Source: an uncultured Lachnospiraceae bacterium
GTDB taxonomy: Bacteria > Bacillota > Clostridia > Lachnospirales > Lachnospiraceae
DNA length: 37,071 bases
Direction of reading: 5' to 3'
NCBI GenBank assembly: GCA_902761585.1
Contig: CACWKX010000002.1
Location: 116,512 to 153,582, forward strand
Part shown: piece by piece, positions 32,920-37,071 of the stretch
Layout: the number at the start of each line of letters is the position of its first letter
Position numbering within the stretch: position 1 is the first letter of the stretch
The notes under the pieces: model-generated
What the model was told of the DNA's origin: nothing
What the model saw: the letters and a program-made list of their open reading frames with translations, nothing else
Databases searched by the model: none
Translations under genes and position numbers: made by a program

Positions 32920-33126
32920 AAATTCCGCATCGTATGACACGGTATCCATTACGATTTTCTGGATCTCATTGCAAGAAAAGTCGCTATGTTCAGATCCTGC
33001 AGATGCCCCTTCACTGCAAAACGATACCCCAATGATATAAAACCCCAGGGGAATGGTTTGCGGCTATGGGAACTCCATCCCCCCGGTGTGCCCGAAAGTT
33101 TCAGTGGTGGGGTCTGCGGAATCATG

Positions 33127-33132
33127 TATAAT
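33127..33132 (+). promoter_or_regulatory. Candidate -10 element of the lar operon
   Basis: A perfect TATAAT 57 bases upstream of the larE ATG, with no convincing -35 at 16-18 bp. The weak -35 suggests regulated transcription. Confidence 0.45.
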
Positions 33133-33189
33133 AGATCGTATTCGGAAGAAAGACAAAAATGTTATAGAAAGGATATATGACCAATCCAT

Positions 33190-34044
33190 ATGACAAACCA
33201 GACACAGACAGATATCCTTCATGAAAAATACAAAAAGCTCAAAGCGATTCTGGCTTCCTACGGAAGCGTGGCGGTGGCCTTCTCCTCCGGCGTGGACTCG
33301 ACGTTTCTGCTGGACACCGCAGTAGACGTTCTCGGAGACAATGCGGCAGCCGTGACGGCCGTGTCCTGTTCCTTTCCGAAACGGGAGCGGGATGAGGCGC
33401 AGGAATACTGCAAGGCCCACGGCATCCGGCACTATATCGTGGAATCGGAGGAGCTGGATATCGACGGCTTCCGCCACAATCCGGTGAACCGCTGCTATCT
33501 GTGCAAAAAAGAACTGTTCACGAAGCTGAAGGATCTGACCGCCCGCGAGGGCATCCGCGAGATTGCGGAAGGCTCCAATCTGGACGACAACGGAGACTAC
33601 CGGCCGGGGCTTCTGGCAGTCGCAGAGCTTGGGATCCGCAGCCCGCTGAGAGAAGCCGGACTCGGAAAGGAAGAGATCCGGCTTCTGTCGAAGGAACGGA
33701 ATCTCCCGACCTGGGACAAGCCCTCCTACGCCTGCCTGTCCTCGCGTTTTGTCTACGGCGAGGAGATTACCGAGAAAAAGCTGTCAATGGTTGACCAGGC
33801 GGAACAGCTACTCATCGATCTCGGTTTCCGACAGGTCCGGGTCCGGATCCACGGAAATCTGGCGCGGATCGAGGTCCTGCCGGATGAAATTGCCCGGTTT
33901 TCAGATGAAACGCTGCGGCGCAGCGTATATGAACAGCTGCACGGGTTCGGCTTTGCTTATGTAACGCTCGACCTGATGGGATACCGGACGGGAAGCATGA
34001 ACGAGGTTCTGGACCGGAAAGCTGTATCTGCAGGCAGCACGTGA
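33190..34044 (+). CDS. larE: Nickel-pincer cofactor sulfur transferase LarE
   Basis: An ATP-dependent enzyme of 284 residues that adds sulfur to the pyridinium biscarboxylate nucleotide in making the nickel-pincer cofactor of lactate racemase-type enzymes. The PP-loop is FSSGVDST (about 31-38). NRCYLCKKELF (Cys102, Cys105) and KPSYACLSSR (Cys182) are the family cysteine blocks. Cys182 lines up with the sacrificial cysteine of Lactiplantibacillus LarE, and no additional nearby cysteines suggest an Fe-S-type variant, though this is not certain. The start has AAAGGA but 16 bases away, and an out-of-frame ATG at 33177 lies between them. It is the first gene of larE-larB-larC. Confidence 0.92.
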   Translation: MTNQTQTDILHEKYKKLKAILASYGSVAVAFSSGVDSTFLLDTAVDVLGDNAAAVTAVSCSFPKRERDEAQEYCKAHGIRHYIVESEELDIDGFRHNPVNRCYLCKKELFTKLKDLTAREGIREIAEGSNLDDNGDYRPGLLAVAELGIRSPLREAGLGKEEIRLLSKERNLPTWDKPSYACLSSRFVYGEEITEKKLSMVDQAEQLLIDLGFRQVRVRIHGNLARIEVLPDEIARFSDETLRRSVYEQLHGFGFAYVTLDLMGYRTGSMNEVLDRKAVSAGST

Positions 34045-34055
34045 GGCAGAATGGG

Positions 34056-34844
34056 ATGGATGAAAAGGAGCTGAGAGCGCTGCTCTCTTCGGTTCAGAAC
34101 GGCTCGACAGATGTCGATGATGCACTTCTGAAACTGCGCATGAAACCGTTCGACGACATTGGATACGCCAAGGTCGACCTCCAGCGCGGAGTGCGGACGG
34201 GTACGGCCGAGGTGATTTTCGGAGCTGGCAAGACAGCGGAGCAGATCACGGGTATTGCCGGATCGATGCTTGAAAATGGTCAGAAAACCATCCTGGTCAC
34301 GCGGCTTGACAAGGAGAAGGCAGAGCAGGTCAGGATTCAGGCTGCGGGCAGATGGCAGGCGGAATTCTTCTATAATGAGCGCGGAAGAATCGCTGTGATC
34401 GGAAGCTGTCCGAGGCCTGACGGAATCGGACGGATTCTGGTCATGACAGCCGGTACCTCCGACGTCCCGGTTGCCGAGGAAGCCGCCGTCACGGCCGAGG
34501 CGCTTGGCAATGAGGTTGTCCGCATCTACGATGCCGGTGTCGCAGGCCTTCACCGGCTGCTTGCGCACCTTCCGGAGATCATGGAGGCGACCGTTATCAT
34601 CGCGATCGCAGGCATGGAAGGCGCTCTCCCGGCTGTCGTGACAGGGCTTGCGGACTGTCCGGTCATCGCGGTTCCGACCAGCGTCGGATATGGCACCTCC
34701 TTCCATGGTGTCTCAGCGCTTCTCTCCATGCTGAACTGCTGCGCCAGCGGAATGTGTGTCGAGAACATCGACAATGGATTCGGCGCGGCCTATTTCGCAA
34801 GCATGATCAATCACCTCAAGGGATACAGGGAGGCAGAGCAATGA
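34056..34844 (+). CDS. larB: Pyridinium-3,5-bisthiocarboxylate pathway carboxylase LarB
   Basis: A 262-residue enzyme that carboxylates and hydrolyses nicotinic acid adenine dinucleotide, the first step of the nickel-pincer cofactor. The C-terminal PurE-like domain is clear: RIAVIGSCPRPDGIGRILVMTAGTSDVPVAEEAA, then VVRIYDAGVAGLHRL, AGMEGALPAVVTGL and CPVIAVPTSVGYGTSF. A GTG at 34041 overlaps the larE stop (GTGA), but the ATG at 34056 with GAGG nine bases upstream is a better start; both are possible. It overlaps larC by four bases. Confidence 0.92.
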   Translation: MDEKELRALLSSVQNGSTDVDDALLKLRMKPFDDIGYAKVDLQRGVRTGTAEVIFGAGKTAEQITGIAGSMLENGQKTILVTRLDKEKAEQVRIQAAGRWQAEFFYNERGRIAVIGSCPRPDGIGRILVMTAGTSDVPVAEEAAVTAEALGNEVVRIYDAGVAGLHRLLAHLPEIMEATVIIAIAGMEGALPAVVTGLADCPVIAVPTSVGYGTSFHGVSALLSMLNCCASGMCVENIDNGFGAAYFASMINHLKGYREAEQ

Positions 34845-36160
34845 GAGTTCTCTATCTTGACCTTGGAATGGGCGCCGCCGGCGATATGCTCTCCGCGGCG
34901 CTTTTTGAACTGCTCTCCAGAAAAGAGCAGGAAGACTATCTGTCCGCGATGAATCATCTCGGACTTGACGGGGTGTCTGTGCAGGCTGAGCGCTCAGAAA
35001 AGTGCGGCATCACCGGAACACACATGACAGTCCTTGTGGATGGCAGCGAGGAGGCGGATGTGCCTGATCATGCTCATACACATGTCCACGCGCACCACCA
35101 CCATGCCCTGGCTGAGATTCACAAGGTGATCGGGAGCCTGAACCTTCCGGATGCCGTGAAGGCGGATGCGCAGCAGGTCTACCGCCTGCTGGCAGAGGCT
35201 GAAAGCCACGCGCACGGCGTGGAAGTGGAGCAGATTCATTTCCATGAGGTTGGGGAGAAGGATGCGATTGCCGATATTGTCTCCGTCTGCCTTCTGATGC
35301 GGATGATTCATCCGGACAAGGTGATCGCCTCCCCTGTGGCGACAGGCAGCGGCACCGTGCGGTGCGCCCATGGCCTGCTCCCTGTTCCGGCACCGGCTAC
35401 CGCTTATATTCTGAAAGAGATGCAGATTCCCTGCCTCTCCGGGACAGAGAGCGGTGAGCTTCTGACCCCGACTGGCGCCGCACTGACCGGTTTTTTCGCG
35501 AATGCGTTCGGAAAGATGCCGGAGATGACCTTCGATGGCATCGGCTACGGCATGGGGAAGAAAGACTTCAGCAGGGCGAACTGTGTTCGTGCGCTGCTCG
35601 GGCAGACAACGAACGATGAAGACGGACAAGACGGTGCCCGCGACGAGGTATCCGAGCTGTCCTGCAACCTCGACGACATGACGCCGGAGGATCTGTCCTT
35701 CGCGATGGATCGGCTTTTTGAAGCCGGCGCCCTCGATGTGTTCACAACGCCGGCTGGCATGAAAAAAAGCAGGCCGGGCGTCGTACTGAGCGCCCTCTGC
35801 CACAGAGAGCAGAAGGCTTCTGTCATCAAAGCGTTTTTTGCGTATACGACAACACTTGGCGTCCGGGAAAAGATCTGCCAGCGCTGCATCATGACATCCA
35901 GCTTTGAAACCGTCACGCTCTCAGAAGCCGATTTCGGAACACCGGCGTCGGAAGACAGCCAGAAGACCGCCTCCATCCCTGTCAAAAGATCGAAGGGATA
36001 CGGAGCTGTGCGGCTGAAACCGGAATATGACCAGGTTGCAGCGGCGGCGGAAACATTTGGCGTCCCGGCCGCGGAAGTCCGCCGGAAAGTGCTGGAACGC
36101 AGCGGTCATCCGGACAACCCCATACTGAAAGGAGTTTCTTCGTGTCAGAAGAATCGCTGA
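34841..36160 (+). CDS. larC: Nickel insertase LarC (single full-length frame)
   Basis: The CTP-dependent nickel insertase that completes the nickel-pincer cofactor, 439 residues. MRVLYLDLGMGAAGDM is the family start. A His-rich loop (about 77-94, including HVHAHHHH) is the expected metal-binding region. HFHEVGEKDAIADIV and SGTVRCAHGLLPVPAPAT are core blocks, and the C-terminal half has CNLDDMTPEDL and TTPAGMKKSRPG. In Lactiplantibacillus plantarum the gene is split into larC1 and larC2 joined by ribosomal frameshifting; here it is one uninterrupted frame. The ATG at 34841 overlaps the larB stop (ATGA). LarA, the racemase, is not in the window. Confidence 0.92.
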   Translation: MRVLYLDLGMGAAGDMLSAALFELLSRKEQEDYLSAMNHLGLDGVSVQAERSEKCGITGTHMTVLVDGSEEADVPDHAHTHVHAHHHHALAEIHKVIGSLNLPDAVKADAQQVYRLLAEAESHAHGVEVEQIHFHEVGEKDAIADIVSVCLLMRMIHPDKVIASPVATGSGTVRCAHGLLPVPAPATAYILKEMQIPCLSGTESGELLTPTGAALTGFFANAFGKMPEMTFDGIGYGMGKKDFSRANCVRALLGQTTNDEDGQDGARDEVSELSCNLDDMTPEDLSFAMDRLFEAGALDVFTTPAGMKKSRPGVVLSALCHREQKASVIKAFFAYTTTLGVREKICQRCIMTSSFETVTLSEADFGTPASEDSQKTASIPVKRSKGYGAVRLKPEYDQVAAAAETFGVPAAEVRRKVLERSGHPDNPILKGVSSCQKNR

Positions 36161-36540
36161 ATATCACGCCACACAACCATTCCAATTCCAATGGCGAAGT
36201 ACATACACACAGTCACGCAAGCAGCACGCCAGATACCGCCTCCCGTCATGAACATGAGCACTCTCACTCGCACACCCACTCTCCTGCCGAGATGCGGAAG
36301 ATTGTAAACCGCCTCTCCAGGTCAATCGGGCACCTGGAGGCCGTGAAGCGGATGATCGAAAACGGGCAGGACTGTTCGGATGTTCTGATTCAGCTGGCTG
36401 CCGTCAAGGCAGAGATCAACAACGCCGGCAAGGCGCTCCTCAAGGAGCATCTGGAGCACTGCATTGTGGAGGCTGTGGAAGAACAGGACAAGGAATCCAT
36501 CGAAAAAGTCAACAAAGCCATCGACCAGTTTATCCGATGA
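36142..36540 (+). CDS. CsoR/RcnR-family metal-sensing regulator with His-rich N-terminal tail
   Basis: A 132-residue DUF156-family repressor. Residues 1-50 are an unusual tail with 11 histidines (such as HTHSH and HEHEHSHSHTH). The four-helix domain follows (IVNRLSRSIGHLEAVKRMIENG, LIQLAAVKAEINNAG, LLKEHLEHCIVEAV). The ligand triad is Cys78, His103 and Cys107, with the spacing of Cys36, His61 and Cys65 in CsoR (copper), not the Cys-His-His of nickel-responsive RcnR. The start is GTG, with AAAGGAG seven bases upstream, and overlaps larC by 19 bases. Placement suggests it senses nickel status or represses its own operon. The C-terminus overlaps the convergent DUF1667 gene by 11 bases. Confidence 0.9.
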   Translation: MSEESLNITPHNHSNSNGEVHTHSHASSTPDTASRHEHEHSHSHTHSPAEMRKIVNRLSRSIGHLEAVKRMIENGQDCSDVLIQLAAVKAEINNAGKALLKEHLEHCIVEAVEEQDKESIEKVNKAIDQFIR

Positions 36541-36907
36541 AAAATGACCGATCAACATTTTTCGTGGCGATAACATCCACGCCGGTACCGGCGATGTCCT
36601 TCAGGACGGTCTCACCGATTGAGACAGGTGCCTGAAGCCTCAGTCTGTCGATTTCCCGCATGCAGTCCGCGATTTTCCCTTTCGGCACCGCCCGAGTCGT
36701 CCGGACGGACACTCTCGGAATCACACCGCCTGTGATGAGCGCCGTGCTTGTCAGTGTTCTGACAGGGTTTGTCACCTCGGAGCGCGCATAGCGGTCTCCG
36801 ATTCTGCAGGAGTTACCCTCGACGCTGACAATCTCCTCTCCTTCCATCTTCACAGTAATCGAACATCCAACCGGACATCCGATGCAGGTCAGTTCTTTCT
36901 TCTCCAT
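36530..36907 (-). CDS. DUF1667 (CxxC motif-containing) protein
   Basis: A 125-residue protein with LTCIGCPVGCSITVKMEG at the N-terminus (Cys8, Cys11, Cys15) and a further Cys in GNSCRIGDRYARSEVTNPVRTLTST. The rest (PRVSVRTTRAVPKGKIADCM, RLQAPVSIGETVLKDIAGTGVDVIATKNV) matches DUF1667, usually encoded right after a GlpA-like oxidoreductase and an FAD-dependent dehydrogenase; it may bind metal or an Fe-S cluster. The ATG at 36907 has GGGAGG five bases before. Its usual partner is not seen; the frame continues upstream into AT-richer sequence. Confidence 0.85.
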   Translation of the reverse strand: MEKKELTCIGCPVGCSITVKMEGEEIVSVEGNSCRIGDRYARSEVTNPVRTLTSTALITGGVIPRVSVRTTRAVPKGKIADCMREIDRLRLQAPVSIGETVLKDIAGTGVDVIATKNVDRSFFIG

Positions 36908-36964
36908 CGCGGCCTCCCGTCCAAATGCGATCAGATCATGCTTTCTCCTGGGGATGTCTCTCCA

Positions 36965-37071
36965 GCCAGTCATTGACACTCCCACAGCTAAAGCAATGGG
37001 ATTCTTGTTTCTAAGACCGTTACATTGTCGCAAGGACTTTAGTTTTACATAGTCTCCACAAGCGTAGATTA
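36965..37071 (-). pseudogene. Possible TnpB (IS200/IS605-type) transposase C-terminal remnant
   Basis: The frame open from the window edge reads IYACGDYVKLKSLRQCNG, then NKNPIALAVGVSMTG. The ACGD motif followed by a basic stretch resembles the C-terminal end of TnpB/OrfB transposases. Codon use (TTA, CTA, GTA, AAA) and base composition are AT-richer than all neighbours. The frame is not closed before the DUF1667 start. The fragment is too short for certainty. Confidence 0.35.

Noticed and set aside
32002..32949. 315-residue minus-strand open frame opposite the ThrE-type gene
   Set aside because: Gly/Glu/His-rich shadow of the membrane protein, without a ribosome site.
32920..33126. Possible riboswitch, for example a nickel/cobalt type, ahead of larE
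   Set aside because: The stretch lies upstream of the TATAAT element, so it would not be in the transcript, and no recognised aptamer consensus was found.

Overview
The window (about 56% G+C by eye) looks like part of a monoderm Clostridia chromosome, most likely Lachnospiraceae. The reasons are strong AGGAGG ribosome sites, sigma-70/sigma-A-type promoters, binding proteins with Ser/Glu/Thr/Ala-rich tails, a YesM/YesN-type sensor pair and a GntR-LacI hybrid (AraR-like) regulator. No rRNA, tRNA, CRISPR array or intact mobile element was seen. The genus is an inference.

Layout. (1) 1-4573, minus strand: an oligopeptide ABC transporter operon oppB-C-D-F with a clear promoter, followed by an oddly built OppA-like binding protein that runs off the left edge. 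(2) 4625-6477: a divergent C69 Ntn-dipeptidase, so peptide uptake and peptide cleavage sit back to back. (3) 6521-10245, minus: a cell-wall glucosaminidase with a long lysine-rich linker, then a polar amino-acid ABC transporter (binding protein, permease, ATPase). The transporter leader carries an 18-bp sequence matching the classical ArgR box at every fixed position. (4) 10363-13534, minus: an AEC-family carrier, an Uup-like ABC-F ATPase and a 36-residue basic protein. (5) 13638-15614, plus: hypA and two tandem hypB genes; the second HypB has lost the His of its metal-binding Cys-His pair. (6) 15632-24884, minus: one long co-directional gene run with a YtfQ/R/T/YjfF-type sugar transporter, an amine-oxidase-like flavoprotein and a 940-residue Fe-S/GltD-like flavoprotein. 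A 71-bp tandem repeat lies between the last two genes. (7) 25108-26303, plus: the divergent AraR-like regulator. (8) 26308-31396, minus: pncC, a YesM-type histidine kinase, a second YtfQ-like protein that is a lipoprotein, and a YesN-type response regulator. (9) 31462-32919, plus: a ThrE-type exporter. (10) 33127-36540, plus: larE-larB-larC for the nickel-pincer cofactor and a CsoR-family regulator with a His-rich tail. (11) 36530-37071, minus: a DUF1667 protein and, at the edge, a possible TnpB transposase remnant.

The most distinctive system is in parts 6-8. A YtfQ-type transporter is linked to two flavoproteins and flanked by two independent sensors: an intracellular GntR/LacI-type regulator, and a kinase-lipoprotein-response regulator set whose extracellular receptor is a paralogue of the transporter's own binding protein. 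This suggests import and redox conversion of a sugar-like compound that is sensed on both sides of the membrane; the substrate is unknown. A second theme is nickel: HypA, two HypBs, LarE/B/C and a His-rich metal-regulator homologue, with neither a hydrogenase nor LarA in view.
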